Assembly: GCF_000002995.4 (NCBI RefSeq)
Contig: NW_025062476.1
Location: 7,624,501 to 7,688,500, forward strand
DNA: 64,000 bases
Reading direction: 5' to 3'
Origin: Brugia malayi
Taxonomy: Eukaryota; Nematoda; Chromadorea; Rhabditida; Onchocercidae
Shown: piece after piece, positions 1-14,922 of the stretch
Numbering within the stretch: position 1 is the first letter of the stretch
How the letters are laid out: each line of letters begins with the position of its first letter
Notes under the pieces: generated by a model
Told to the model about the DNA's origin: nothing
The model's database searches: none
Seen by the model: only the letters and a program-made list of their open reading frames with translations
Program-made: the position numbers and the translations under genes

Positions 1-3000
1 TCCAGATTATTTTACTTTGTGATAAGAAGAATAGTATCTTGTTGCAGACCTGCCATATTGTTGTGGAATGAGAATCCTGTGCTTGTGTCTTGGTTACTGA
101 TTATTTCAAATACAAGGTTGTATATTTTTGCTGTTGTTCTCACCCCTATTGAATTTGACAGCTTTTTTTAAGATACCATAAATTAACATTGAGAAACCAT
201 GTACTGATACATATATTGATACATTATAAAAGCTTTAATGCTTTATTATAGACTGCAAATTCGTAGTTGTAGGTGCGAAGTGATTAGCATTCTGGTAGCG
301 TGAACCCAAGTTTTATTTTGCAGAAAAAAAAAGAATGAAGCTAGGCAATAAAATTTATTCCTAGCACTTTTTATTTACAATATCATTAACTTTTATATGC
401 CTCGAATTTTCTAAGTTCCTTGTTCTCGATTGAATTAATAAGTGTTCCTACTGCCAGAGCCATTTACATTTGACGATGACAATCGTTAACTTCGAAAATA
501 ACTTTTTTTTTTGAATATAAAATCCATTTATTTTTATGCTCGCATTTGATTGGTAGGTTACAACAAAGTAGTTTTTTTCAGTCTCTATCCATTGTGCATC
601 AAAGACGGCAATGCTATTCATTTGGCGTTATTTATTTTCTATTATATTATTACATATTCATCCTTTTCAAAACTTTCGATGTTTATGGTACTTTATATTT
701 TCTATTAAAAGAACTTGACGCTTGCTTGAAATAATTCTAAAAGGTTACATCTTGCAAGGGTTTATTTGACTTCTAGCTGTCAGCACTATCATAACTACCT
801 CAAATTCATTGCCACTTTTTTTATGTTTTGGGATTGTTGGAATGTATTTTTAGCAATTGGTTGTTCATGGAAGCTGTTTGGCATCGTTAGCACTTTGTTT
901 GGCAAGTTTACTTTTTGCACCACCAGCACGATTTCCTCATATTTTTTCTCTTTTAATAGCGGTTTACTGTTTTCTTCATTTCATAACGTTTTTTCTGTAT
1001 ATTAACTTGGTTACATTGCGATTTAGATTTAAGAAGCTGGAAATTGTAGACTTATTTTTTACTTTAGTTCATGAATTGTAATGAGCTGTAATTTTTCTGT
1101 CCTTGTCAGTTGGAATTATAAAAAATTGGGACTATAAAATTCAAATTTGTGGCACTTATCGCCAGTATTCAGCCAATATTAGGCTTCAGCCGGTTTTCCA
1201 GTTGTAATAAACTGTCGTATTTCTTTAATGAAACCTAAAATACCTCTTTAATTTTACCAATTATATTAAAAGCTTTAATAAATTGCAGTATATATCTTTT
1301 TTTCATTATATTATCGAGAATAGTTTTATGAGCTTTGGTAGTATTTCGATTTGCCAGTAGTCATAATAATCATGATGTATGTCAGTTGCAGGGGAAAATT
1401 CGTTCTTTTGTTACTGACGTAAAAAATAACTTGAATGCTTAATCTTGAAACCTATGACATGATTTAAGATGGAAAACATAATCGAACCTATGATATGTTC
1501 GTGGGTCGAACAGTTTCATTTTTGCATGTCGAAAAGACAATACATGATGCAACATATTCTCTTGTTCATATTTCTCTTTCATCACTCATGATTATATATA
1601 TATATATAAACATTCTACTGTGGATGTATGAAAAGTTTTCCAAGCTGAAAAGTTCAATACAGTTTACTAAAGTATAAATTGAACTGCAGCGCCTATAAAT
1701 TTTGCAAGTCTTAACAAGATTACGGTTAGCGATCTCTTGCCTCAATGAATAAAGATACTTATTATAAAAAAGAAATAATTAGAATACAAAATCTGATTTT
1801 AAAGGGGCGATGCAGGACATCTGTTTAATTTGGAGAAAAAGTGGTAGGTAGCTGAAATGAAGCCTCTCGCTGAATGATTTTCTCCTTGCTATTATGAAGG
1901 GGTGATTAAAATATTGGAATAATCGAAGAGTCACACGAGACGAAGCTTCAAGACAGCAGCGCTATTTACATTTTTTGTGTCTTCTTTTCCAACTAAAACC
2001 AATTTTAAACACAAGCATTATACAAACTTTTTTAGACAGTTTTCGGACATTACTTACTTTGAAAAATTCATGTTCCTCTAAAATTAATTTAGGAAACGAA
2101 GTAGATATTTTCTCAAATACGTGAAAATAACGTTACGCAACCTGGAATAAGACTTGATATATCTGTAAAATATATCTGTTAATCTGCTTGACCATCATGT
2201 ACAACTGTCTCCGAGCAATCATAGCTGCTTTGTGGGTGAACACGAGTGCGTAACTGCAGAAATCTCTTTAACTATGACTCCATCGTACCCTTTACACATT
2301 TTGTCGGACCACTTGTCAAAGCAAGTTTACAAATTGACTGAAGAAGTTTGCATAATGCTTGTATTTGAAATTGGTTCAGTTGAAACCCAGTACTATTATA
2401 TAGCTGTTTAGAAAACTAAGGAAGACATAAGAAGTGTTCGGTGCGACTGAATGAAAGTGATTTGAAATGTTAATAATTGGTTCCATGCTGTTCGAAACAG
2501 TGCGACCTATCAGCTATTTTAATATTTTAATCTTTTTTATACTAAATGCCTTAAACAGATAACTTTTTCGCAAGGAATAAATTTTATTTTTGGTTCCAAT
2601 ATCAGAATAACCTTTTTCAAAATTGATTTGGAGTCTGTACTTCCGTTTTGGTTGTTATAAAATTATGATTTAAAATTCTGACACTTTTTGTTAGAATGAT
2701 TGTTGTTATCATTTCATTATCGGTTCCTGGATAAGCTGGATAAAACTTTCAGTTAAAAAAAGGAAGGCGAATGAAGTGAAGGAGGTACTTCTTTACAGTG
2801 CATATAAAGTGCTGATTAAATTACTTTAGCTCAGGATATATGTATGACCAGGTGGATTTGTTTGTTTAAACATCAACACGGGGATTGACCTGTTTTTTGT
2901 TACAGGTCTGCTTATTGTATATCTTTTAGTGATACATAAAATTTTAGTGATAATAGATAATTAATTGCTATTTTGGTGTCGTAACCTTAATATATATACG

Positions 3001-6000
3001 GAGAATAAAGAAGATGCTTACTCCGTGAACTTTAATTATATTCTTTCTTCTGCTTTATTTGGCATTTTCTCATCGACTTCCTTCTTTCCATGTCAAACTG
3101 AAGTTTCTCTTCCTTTTCGGACTAATAGAAGGTATGCATATAAAAACTGGCATAAGAATAGATTGACACAATCTTTATTCCAATGCATTTTTGAAAACAA
3201 GTATTTAAAAAGTTCTGAATAATGGAATTTGGAACTTAAACTTCTGATTCTGAATTTCATTTAAATTTTTGCCATATTTTTAGGCATAAGTTATTGGATA
3301 TGAAAAGATTAGGAGCATATTGTCGATTAAACGATTTTGTGAAGTTTTTCGAAATTTTTTTTTTTGTTGTCAGGATATTATTTATTTCTTATATCTGTTT
3401 CAATGATAAATTAGTTTATGAAGTTAATGAATGTAAGCTAGATTAAGCTTACATTCATTAACTTCATAAACTAATTTCACTCCTACGGACTATCTTATAC
3501 TTTTTCACGCTATTCTTTTCAAAAAGCACTCTTCCATGCATTTTGTAGCCAATCCAAATCATTCATTTTAAACCTATATCGAACAGATGGCTAAAAAGAA
3601 CATATATTATACAGAAGGAACTGCAGATTAGTCCTATGGTGCGGCATGATAATTGTCAAGTGTACTTATTATTGTTGCAGTTGACCTCTTCCATCGTAGT
3701 CATCGAACCGCAATAATGACTGATTTTACCAGATAATATGTAGATGATATAAGTGCATTCCCTTGAGAGAGAGCTAACCCTTTTGTTTACTTTTTTATAG
3801 TAACTTGGAATGGTAAATTTCAATGCAAACAGTTATATTCGAAATATGGTTGAACAATGTTTTATCAAATACTTCCGTAATATTTATGACATTTTACTGC
3901 GGTATTGAACTTTCTGACTAATCAATTTTTTTGTGACAACATCACCAATAATTGCTTGTTGAAATAATCGAGTATGGCAGCAGAAGTGAGCATTACTGAG
4001 ATCATCTAATGAAGGATTGTTGACCTTATTCTTACACTGTTTTCCGGATTTGTTTCAGTCCTTGCCATATCAATACATTGTGTAACAGATGTCATTCGAT
4101 TCCCGTAAAGAACAATTGTTAGATTTTTTTATTCAAATAGATTTGTTTTATTGGTGCATCGAAATTTTTGAAACGGAAAAAGATGGTAAAAATGAGCTGG
4201 TCCCTCATTCAGTTCCAGAACTATGAACAATTGTCGTCAATTGGTCTGCAATCCTTCATCAGATGATTGCTACCCCTCCCCTTCCGGCATCCTTTTATAT
4301 TTATTAGCACATTAAGAACCGTTGCATCAATATCTTTCAATGAAAAAGCATCAGTCAGTACATATATAAGTATTCTGCTGACTTATAATTACGCAGGAAG
4401 CAATTGGTTGTTAATTTTGCCAAAAAAAAAATTTGATAAATAGTTTAACTTTGGAATGATTGGCTGTGTAAATATCAAATTCTTATTTAGATTGGAATTA
4501 GAATTTTAAATTTGAATAAAAAAGTTAGCAGTAAAAAATTTCGAGATTCAAAAGGAAAAATAAAATATTAAAAATGAATTGCTTGAGAGATAAGTCGGAA
4601 ATTTGGAAAAAATCTCGAGACAGTAGAATTTGCGAGGCGATTTAGTTGAATATTTTTCTTTATATGACAAGTTAAAAAAAAACCTATTTCTATTCCAAAA
4701 TGGTTTCAAAGTACCATATTAATGAAGTCCATAGAGCTGCGCAGATATTTTGTTTCTTCAAATAAATTATTGGATCTTTCTATCTCTTTCGGTTGTGGAA
4801 AGATCTCACAGAAATTTTGAGCACATTTTATTTTGATTTATTGTAATTGCAATATCAAAACACGTCTTTATTAAAGTTTATCAGTCTGTAGATGGTTAAA
4901 AACAATTATTATAATTTTTAAAAAATATGGAAAGGAATGGAACTGTAGTAGTAGTAGTTATCTCAAGTACGGTAACGGATCGTACTCCAGTTGACATGTG
5001 CGCTTCTATTCCTTCCATTCATCATGAAATACATTATGAGGATAGCTTAATTATTCCACACACTTTTTGTGAAAATTTTACTCGTTCTAGATGAAAATCT
5101 CCTGCTAATTATATTCATAAATAAAAATTAAATGTTGTTTTTGGACTAAATTTTACTCAATCTCAAAATTTTAAACACGCAATTCTCCTTACTGTGAAAT
5201 AACTGTTATCGCACCACGAAGAAAGGCAGGAATCTTTTTGACAAAGTGATTAAGCTGCGTCAATTGAACTGCAGAATTAGCTTGATTTATTGATTCAGGA
5301 ATAAGCGCCAAGTTTTAAAGAACGGAGACCAAAAAATTGAGTCATGAATATGTCTACAATAGTTGAAGCAGTTTAATAGAAAAAAATGAAAATTATCGGA
5401 AGAAGGTTGCTTTATATTCTAATAAAGTCAAAAACCCATTAATTTACAAGCATCACAGATTTAGATTTGAGGAGCACATTTTAAACGACATACTATTTCT
5501 GTTAGCATTTAATTTCTCAGTTTTTCAAAATTTGATAAATCCCTAATGCTGTTCGATAGTCAATGCGTAATTTTATTCTGATACAAAATTTAAGTGCTCA
5601 ATGTGAAATTCGTTTATAGACAAAATCATTGAGATAAGCTTTGCAAATTACACATTCCCCTAAACGACAAACAATGTGGTGAGATATCACGCCGGGATAA
5701 TTGATCTTTGGATGCTCTTCGCCAATCTTGGGAGCGAAAATGTCTCTTTCTTCCTTCATCTTTCTTTCCCTCTCAGCATTTTAAGTGACCGATAAATGAG
5801 TGGAAATCATAGACATGCTTTTATTTGCATCTTTTTTAATTTAATAGATTCTTGGCGGATCGTTTTGATAATTTAGACAAGTTCTAGTGACTTAAGCATC
5901 CAAATAAATGATCAAATAATTGAAATATTTTCTTTCTTTTCATTAACCTAGTACTATCAGTAGTCAGAATTTTGATATCCTTCATGAGTGCTCTTTTTAA

Positions 6001-9000
6001 TATTTTAGCTATGAGATTCTTTATTTCATTTCTAGAACCTACGGAAAAGCTTTTTTTAGAGTAACTACAAATAAACATTGATCGATGTTTTTGCTGCAAT
6101 GTAAACAAATGATGTTTGCGAGTGTTATTGTTTTGGTAGGGATGCAAAGTAATTTTATGATTTCTTCGTTTCACATTATGTCAATTACGCCAACATTTTT
6201 TCACTCACAAGATTCCGATAATCTTTAATTTCCTCCTTGATGTTCCTGTAATTTGATATTTCAAAGCATTCTGCCAATATTTCATGACATTTTTTGAAGT
6301 TTCGAAAAAAATTTGAATCAGCAACAAAATTTTAATAAATTGGACCAAAATGCAATAAGACGACAAAAGTTGAAATGAATTAATTATAACGAATTGCAGT
6401 AGATGTAAAAGTATGGGTAGGAACAGTGGAGCAAAGTGATGAGGTTATTTTCGTTTTATGACAATCTCATCAATCAAATCAAATGCAAAACATTTAGAGT
6501 TACTACTTGTCCATTTCATCATCCTTCAGTTACAATAATATATTATCGGTATACTATTTCAAGTTCCAAAGTCCCTTTGTGATTAACATTGCTGAATACA
6601 ACTCAGCCACATGCTATTTTTACCGAAACTAAAATGTTCGTATGGTTTTAGAGTCCTAAATTCAAACAAACTTTAAATTTCGAATTAACACTTTGATAAT
6701 TCATTCAATGTCAAAAAATTTCTTTCAAATCCATATGGACCACTCAATAAATTTCGTTGCGCTACAGTTTATTAATTAACTGATGTGTTTAATTTTTATT
6801 TGAGCAGTTATTTCAATTTTACTGAGATCAGACGAAAGCGTTAAACACTTGAAAATAGGTTGCGCATTTGAATAACTCATATGCTGTTTGCTAGAATTTA
6901 GTTTTGATTATATAGAAAAATGTTGGATAAGTAGGATAATTTTAAATTAAATTAATAAGTGATTGCAAAGAATTTGTAGTGATGTATCAAGTGAGGTGGT
7001 TTGAGTAATGAATTTCAATATTTTACTGGCACATGTAAATGTATTTTATCAAAGTGGGAATTTTGGTGAGAACTTTAGTTTTTGCATCTAATTCAAAATT
7101 TATTAGTAAGTTGATGAACAAATGCCCTTCTTCAGTTACATCATTAATGTGGTCAGTATTTGAGCAGCATTTTCCGCTTATCCTTATCCATTTATCAATG
7201 GTTATTGAGGGAGTGTTGTTTTACTTTTTTGGATTTTATCTACAAATCCATACTTGTTGGTATGCTTAAAAACGCAATCGACAGCTGAAGGAGTAAAATC
7301 AACAGCTGAGTAGATGGCAGATGTCCGATGACATTAAAATTTATTAACAATTTATTAGCAAAAATAATTTAACGATGCTAAGGAAACCAACTGTTCTATG
7401 TGGTAGGAATTTGTGCTCGATAACTTTTTAGTATTTAGTCCAAATCGTTGGTCTGAATAATGTAGAAATAACTGAGGACATCTGTCCCCATGCACTGAAT
7501 GTCCTTCAGATTGATCCTCACAGGTTGTTACACTTTCTGTCCTAAAAAATTTAACCTTGAGGAACGAGATAGAAAATCAGGATAAAAAAAGAGTGAATAA
7601 GTAAGAATAGAATAGAAATATTTAATTAAGCCGCAATTCAGCATTTTCAGCAGTTTTTCAAAAGTGTTTATATATACATGTTTATATATTTCCAGTGATT
7701 TATTGCACATTTCTCATTATTTATTATTGAATTAAATTAAGGCAGAAATTAAAATGTTAATAGAAGTTTAAAAAATTGGTTTCAGTAAATCAAGGCATTA
7801 ACAGAAAATGTAGATGGCAAGAAATTTTTGCTCTAACTTTTTTATTACTTTATTTAACTTTTATATTTGATTTTTGGAAACTTAACTGCCATATTTCAAA
7901 ATCGTGCTTCCAAAACATTTAGTAGGCGTGTAAATGATTTACTAATGAAACGCTAGATTTAATTGAAAAATCATTCATCATCCCTCATACCCTCAGTTAA
8001 CATCTTACATTCGAGGTTATATATGGTTAAGCAAATTTGGGATATCATTCTAGTTTTTCCTGGAAGAATTTGCAAATTTCTATTTAATATTCATTGATCC
8101 AATAAAAGTTGAGAAGTTGACGTATGAAGAAAGGTTGATTTTTCAAGTAAAAGAAATTTTTTCTTGAGTTTCAACCTTTTTTTTTTCTTTTTCAGCTCTA
8201 ATATTAAAAATACGGAATAACTATCGAAAAAGTGAAAGAATAGCACTATCACTACAGTTAATTTATTGCTCAAAAAAATCATTGTGCTAATTATTGCATA
8301 AGTCATTTTCTTTGAAATGATTTAATTGAATCTTCCGAAATCAGAGTAACATACTTAAGTTGAAAAATTTTACCTATTAGAGTTAGCAAATATCTATTTT
8401 AACTATATTAATTTAATTTCAAACGAAATTGATATGTTGATGACATGCATAAGTATTAGCATACAATATTAGCCTTCTGCTGATGTTGTAGGACAGAGAA
8501 TCTTGTCAGGTATATTTAATAGGTTAACCACTTCATGCATTCACTTCACTTAACCCAATTACTCAATTTACTAAATTACTGTGAACCATCAGAAGAACTA
8601 TGGTTACCATTCGGAATATAGCACTTCAATTTAATTGAATTTCTCTATTTGTGGAAAACTCTTGTAAAATGAGGAAGGAACGCAATACCAATGAAATTGC
8701 ATTATCTTTTCGACATAATTTATGCTGATGGAAGAATGATTTTAAATAAATCATCTGAAAATGTAAAAGCCACTTCTACAAATTCTTTTCTTTTGAATTA
8801 GACTGCACTCTACCTGCCAAATAAAGTGCTTATTTTATGATTATTTAATTTTAAAAAAGTTTGGTATTTAAAATTAAAGCACCATAAAATCGACACTAAA
8901 AACTTTTTTCATAAATGCATCTCTTTGGTTTGTAAAATTCAAAAGCAGAAATGTAGCTTTATGCCTTCAGCATCAATCTTCTCCACTTATATGAAAAAAT

Positions 9001-9400
9001 TCTTGGCCTATCAATCATAGAGCACTCATAAAATACAATCTCGACATTTTATCATTTAGTGAATAGGAATGTTTGTACTTGTTGAGAAGATTTAAGACAG
9101 ATTCTTGAGTAATTATCAATAACTGCCAGTTCGTAAACTTAGCATAAAAACCATCTTTCAGACACAGTGAAGGATTGCTGATGGGAGCTTGACAAGATAA
9201 AATCAACCAGTATTAAATACTACTTCATTCCATTCAACATTACAGATGATACCAGATAGTATCGGATGATCACCACTTTGATGACACAGTCATTAGCAGA
9301 ATGTTCCTTGATGTGTAGTGTCTGTCTGCCTCATCACAAACGATAAATGAAACGTCAGTAGAAGAGTTCTCCTTCCATACCTTGTCATTAGTGACCCAAC
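1..9400. other. AT-rich DNA without a recognisable gene
   Basis: All reading frames here are short (under 100 codons), rich in F, I, L, K and Y, and resemble no family I know. No tRNA, rRNA or spliced-leader RNA was recognised by eye. The only notable structure is the perfect palindrome at 3408-3477. An open frame without a start codon runs from position 1 to 168 and an AATAAA lies at 348-353, so the extreme left edge could be the 3' end of a gene outside the window, but nothing else supports this. Confidence 0.6.
3408..3477. repeat. Perfect 32-bp inverted repeat, 6-nt loop
   Basis: The left arm 3408-3439 and right arm 3446-3477 are exact reverse complements, separated by the loop agatta (3440-3445). 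Transcribed from either strand it would fold into a 32-bp hairpin without mismatches. Pairing stops at once outside the arms (3407 t against 3478 c). The arms are too perfect for a typical animal pre-miRNA. A recent template-switch palindrome or a small dsRNA source are both possible. Confidence 0.9.
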
Positions 9401-10970
9401 CCCAGAGCATCCACAATATCACACACACACAAATGTATGTGTACCACATTTACTTCCATGTCGCATTTTGTTTTGATATTCCCAATAGTACTCTGCTTCT
9501 TAGTTCACGGTACTCTTCATATAGCATTTGAAGCTATATCAAATCGGTTTTAATACTGAGCATTATATAACAGTGTCATACATTATTTCAAAGTTCTCTT
9601 GAAAATTTGAAATTTTCGCAAATTAAATTTGTTGCTTACCTCGTCAGATTATCGTAAAAGTTAAACTTTTGAGATTTCAACTAATTACAAATCATCACTT
9701 CAATATTTGTTTATCCGGATTTTACAAGCAGATCTTTTTACAAAAATTCTTTTGTGAACATCTTTTTATCTAAAATGCATGATTTCAGTTAGGATCCAAT
9801 GTAAAATCATCAGTCTCATTGACCCTAGCTATTTTGAAATTATCAGGTTAAAGTAATGGATAAAGTTTTTTTTTTTTTTAATTTTCATCGCCTGAATCAT
9901 GTGAGAAATTATAAACTAAATGGAAACCACAGGTATTTTATATTGAAAAAGTTCACTTATTTAGATAAAGGAAGCGGGACCACTGTCATTCAACATTATC
10001 CTCTTAAGAACAATAAAGGTCATAAGAGGCAAGATGAAAAAGAATCTACGGAGGGAGCAGAAAACAATGCAATAATTAACTAAACTCTTAATTAATTGAG
10101 GAAGTGTAGGTGGTTAAAAAACCGACTTTCTAAATTTAGATAATATATTTGTGTCATTATTAAATAAACGTCCAATTTTTCGGTTTATTCGCCTCTACAA
10201 TTTCTTGTAATAGTAAAAGGCAGGAAATATTAGTTCATATTTAAAACTTGTTCATTTTTGCTTCGTGAAACTAATTTTTGACTGCTAAAAGTTATATGTA
10301 TTTTCTTCCCATACAACAATAAATGTTTATCGATCGATCGGAATATTTTGATTTGAATTACCACTAATAATTTTGAGAAGTTATGGAAATAGGAGAAAAC
10401 TTTGGATCTGTTTTTTTTTTTTCGATTTGGAATATTTCATTTTGAGGTATTTATGTATTGTTGCAATAATTCATAACTTTAGGCTTGCTGGTAAGCCAAT
10501 GAAAACAGAGTCGTATCATATCAACATCATGGCAAGGCAAGAAAAAACAATTTTATTTCTAGATGGCAGCGACCTTCACCACACTGATATACACATATTA
10601 TATTACCTTATCAGTTACTGTCTCACAGGACGTTTCAAATGAAGCATCTGATGTGAACTCTCGTCACTGATGTCGCTTTTCAGAAGAAACTCTGTTTGAG
10701 ATGTAAAAAATACTTACTCAAACATCCACACAAACAAATTTTCGAATCCTGAAATAAGAAATTCTTTGATTCATGCAATATATTTATCCATGCAACATAT
10801 TTATGCATACGTGTTCATGTCTGACAATAGTTATCTTGACGAGAGACAAATTATATTACGTTAGAATAATACTTCGTATGTCTTGTATTCAATCTACAGT
10901 CATTATTGGTTAGGAGATCGTTTACGATTATGCTCTACGCTAATAAAAATTTTTGTTTCGTATTTTTACC

Positions 10971-10993
10971 TTAAATTACAATTTGTAATTTAA
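10971..10993. repeat. Short palindrome, 11-bp arms
   Basis: Arms ttaaattacaa and ttgtaatttaa are exact reverse complements around a single t. It is AT-only apart from one C and one G, so chance formation in AT-rich DNA is plausible. Confidence 0.7.
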
Positions 10994-11507
10994 ATAAACA
11001 TTCAAATTACGGAGGGATACGACTTGTGCGGAGAAATGTAATTTGAACAGATTATAAGGAAGGAATAAATGAATATGCTTTCTTTGACTTGTCATCAAAA
11101 GGCAGTACATTATGGATTAAAGAACCTTTTATTAGAAAATAGCTCAACATAATGATAGTGATGATAACATTAACTAAAGATTAATTCAGATAACATCTGA
11201 AGTGTTATTGCCAAATACTATCACACACTTGTCAGAAAAAAGTACTATCACTGTTTGAGCTTTACGATTAAGGAAATGTTTAAAAAATAACTCATTCACA
11301 AAAAAAAGCAGGTAATGGCAAAACAACCATGCTGAGTTAGGAAGTACCAAGCAAATTTTCTCCGGAAATTAATGTAAAAGTGGCTAAATTAATAATGAAT
11401 ACGGAACGAAACCGAGCGTTAGGGGAGAGTTAATTAATCGACAAATCGACAAATCTTTTCAAAATAAACGATTTAAAAAAAGAAAAAGGGAAATAGAGAA
11501 AAAATGA

Positions 11508-11598
11508 ATGTTATAAAGTGGAAGAGATTTCTCAATATTGAGATTTTTTCAAAAATGTTATAAAGTGGAAGAGATTTCTCAATATTTGAGATTATAAA
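11508..11598. repeat. Two-copy tandem duplication, period 47 bp
   Basis: The unit begins atgttataaagtggaagag at 11508 and again at 11555. The copies are nearly identical through the segment ending in tttctcaatatt, and the second carries one extra t. This looks like a simple local duplication with no coding context. Confidence 0.85.
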
Positions 11599-14150
11599 AA
11601 CTTAAAGAAAATGAAAGGCAGTAATGCAATCCGATTACGTGTACATTTGCACTTTGTATTCTGACGACAAATAATTGTTCACTTTTGGCTGACTCTCATA
11701 GAAATGTTACTGATTGAACTGAATATTAGTTTAAATTTTAGTTCAGAAATGCTCTTAATTGCATACGAATTGTCTCGCATGGAATGATTCTCAATAATTC
11801 TGCAGTCCTTACACTTTTTATGATATGTTTATGCTTTCGTTGAAGAAAAGAGAAGAAATTTTAATGAAATTCAACCAGTGAACGGATATGAAATTATGTT
11901 ATCTATCATCAATTCATGTTAGCTTACGGTTGATGACACGGAAAACTCAACCACTTGAAAACATTCACTCACTGCTAATTGAGACATATCTCTCAACTAA
12001 ACAAGTATACCACCTCTACCTATTGTGGGACTGTTCTGGCATGCAACCATCTATCTATATTACCCAACTATCGGAATTTCCCGCACTTCTGGTGATGCTT
12101 CCAAAACGGGTTTCTTTAATGCATTCATTTATGGTGTTGTAATTATCAAAATTTTGGCGTTACTCCCACCTATTAAGGTACGGGAAATATTATTCCTAAT
12201 CGATTCCCAATGAAACTCAACCATTCAAGAATTGTCATCAAAATTTTAAGACGCTGGCTGCTATTACTACTGCTATTGCTAGTGTAGAGAAAAGACAGTT
12301 TTAGTTTCGTATGTCTTATCGAAGACAGCACTGATTTCCAAGTAGAAAGGGTTTGTGCGGGCGGAAGGATGGAATGAATGTACGCAACAATAGACGCCAT
12401 TCAATTATACACCACTATTTATTGTCATTTCTATCCACTCCTCTCCTCTTTCCGCCCTGCTCCGCTTCACATAATCACTAAACTCTGCCAAAAGCGTTAT
12501 TGACATGCAGCAGTGTTTATGTGTATGTCACTTTATGTCTTTATTAGTGGCGCTGCTTTAATTTCTCCGCCATTATTCCCTATATCTCCTGCCGCTCAAT
12601 TTCAAATTATAATCAACAAATTTTCAATTAAAACAATTCATTACAGCATGCGAGGAAAAAGTTGTTCAATGATACTATTTCATTTAAGTTTTTCACTCCT
12701 CTGATTTCGGTCCATAGATCGGATCGAATTTTGTTCATGGGAAGAAGTGTGACGATTTTTAGTTTGTTCCATCTTTCTATATCTGTCGTTATTTGTCATT
12801 TACTAATAAATTAATACCATCTTCTTGTCACTTATACAGATTTAGACAAAAGTGGAAAAAGATCTCTCAGCTTTTCTTATCACTTGGTATTATATTCTTA
12901 TTATGAGCACTTATCATCTCAAATGTATCACACAGTTGTGGGTGGGAGTTAAAGGCGTAATTATAAATAGATTTTGAGAGAAGAATGAAATTAAATTTGT
13001 CTATTAGTTTATCCCTCCCTCCTAACGTTTATGTCTATTCAAGAACATCCAAATTTATCGTTCGAGTTGTTAGAAGAAAGAGGACAGGGAGTATGGGGAT
13101 TGGTGGAGCATTTCCGGCTCAATTCAATTTGTCAAACCATTTTGGATGGCTCTTTCAACAATGCGCCAATGAACCAGAGGAGCTAAATATGCATGGCATC
13201 TATAACTCTCATATTGAAACAGTAGATTTTTCGGATGTCGGTGGCTTCTTTAAATTGAGATAAAGTTACATTGATTATTGTCAGATCACTAAATAAATGC
13301 TTGATACGCCACATGAGAGACACATCACATGAGAAGTAAGCATACTGGTGGGGAGGAGGGAGGAGACAAGTTCTTTGTCACTTATCTAGGTTGAAATGGT
13401 TCCAATTGAGATTCTTGCCAAACTCTCTGTATGATTATCACCATGTCACGGAAGGATATTTCAAGTCCCTCTTGTTATCATTGACTTAGCTTTCCTTTTT
13501 TTTTCCTTATATTCTCACTGTACTTAGCGCAATTGAAGAGAGTTTCCTGGAGAAATTCGGAACTCCCAATAACTTCCTTTCATCCAGATAATTATCACGC
13601 TTGATGTAACGTTAACAATCATCGCCTCCATTCTTCCTTTCTTTATCTCTTTCGTCCGTCTTTCTCTGTCCCCTCTCTCTCCTTCCAATTTCAGTGGAAT
13701 GGCTTTCACCTTGCCTTTTACATCGCTATCACTTTTGTACTGTATACGAAATTTCAGCTAAATTAACGGAAGAGAAGCATTGGTCACTTTGATATTACTT
13801 CCTTCCTTTACATGTTATCCTTCAATATTAACTTTTCATTCAACTACTTTCTTTTAGTTGAGTTCGTATCTTTCATCCGATATCTCAGTGAGCTTTTTTA
13901 GTTAACTTCGGCTTATGAAAAAGACATTTAGAGGACAAGAAAAGGAGAAATTAAGAAAAACAAGTTGAACTCTGAATCCGGTTTATAGTGTGATATGTCA
14001 TTCATTCATCTTCGCAGTTGTAACCATTGCAACACATTCGCATGTTTTTATCGGTTCTTTCGTGCTTTTTTTCTCTTGAGACAATTATTGTGTTTGTAAT
14101 ATTAAATTTCATTTGAGTCAATTAGCGCAGATTTGAACACAAATTTTGTC

Positions 14151-14191
14151 CAGTCATTCTGTTTACCTGACTAAGGTAAACAGAATGACTG
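14151..14191. repeat. Perfect 18-bp inverted repeat, 5-nt loop
   Basis: Arms cagtcattctgtttacct (14151-14168) and its exact reverse complement (14174-14191) flank the loop gacta. The arrangement resembles the larger palindrome at 3408: perfect arms and a very short loop. Confidence 0.9.
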
Positions 14192-14885
14192 AAACATTTG
14201 GATAGTGTATTTTGTTTGAATAATGAGTTCATTTTCTTTCATTCAACTCATCATAGAAAGGAAAGCAGTAATAGCTGAAGATAGTAACCTATCTAATTGA
14301 TCTAATCGACTCTTATTACGTACTTTTCTCATTCACTTCACTTTCTGTTGGCGCGGGATTCTTATAATTGAAAAGAGTAAACTTATTGCAAGAAACAATG
14401 AAAATTTTTTGACGGAAAGCAACTCATGTGTTGAATTGCAGAAGTTCAATATTTAAATTTAAAATATAGCACTGAAGTATCTTTTAATCTTGTTATTATC
14501 ATTGTCATGAGTAATGGTAGTGTAGGGTTTATGATAAGTGATAGTTCAACTTGTGAATTCTGGATCCCTGATTAGATTTACTACCGCTTCATTATTTTTT
14601 CGTGTCGGAGTGTAATTGTATATTAATGATACATTGTGTGCCTACTGCCTTCCATCCATTCATTTTCTCGCCAAAGTAATTAACACAGGAAGGGATTTAT
14701 GTCCAACAAATCAGCATAGTTAGAGATTAATTTCACAGATTAACTGATAACAAAATTGCAATAGTTTGTTCCGTTTTAAAGATTTCAATCAGCCAATAAG
14801 ACTGATCGATCTTCAGGTTGATTACTCGTCTCTTGTTCTATATTTCTTTGCATTACTCCTAATCGAGTCGAAATAAAAAAAGGAA

Positions 14886-14888
<3 letters not shown>

Positions 14889-14917
<29 letters not shown>
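14889..14917. repeat. GA dinucleotide tract
   Basis: About 14 GA units followed by ggaggaagg purine-rich sequence. Simple microsatellite. Confidence 0.95.

Positions 14918-14922
<5 letters not shown>

Noticed and set aside
1..168. Open frame from the window edge followed by an AATAAA at 348, possible 3' end of another gene
   Set aside because: Fifty-six codons of hydrophobic, AT-driven sequence with no family resemblance; a chance open frame cannot be excluded.
1455..1530. ggttcgat on the minus strand resembling a tRNA B box
   Set aside because: No cloverleaf could be drawn in either direction.
5884..6174. 96-codon minus-strand frame
   Set aside because: Lys/Ile/His-rich composition expected from AT-rich DNA; no motif, no splice context.
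12985..13263. 92-codon frame with protein-like stretches
   Set aside because: No recognisable domain, no flanking exons, and only one copy of a start in AT-rich context.
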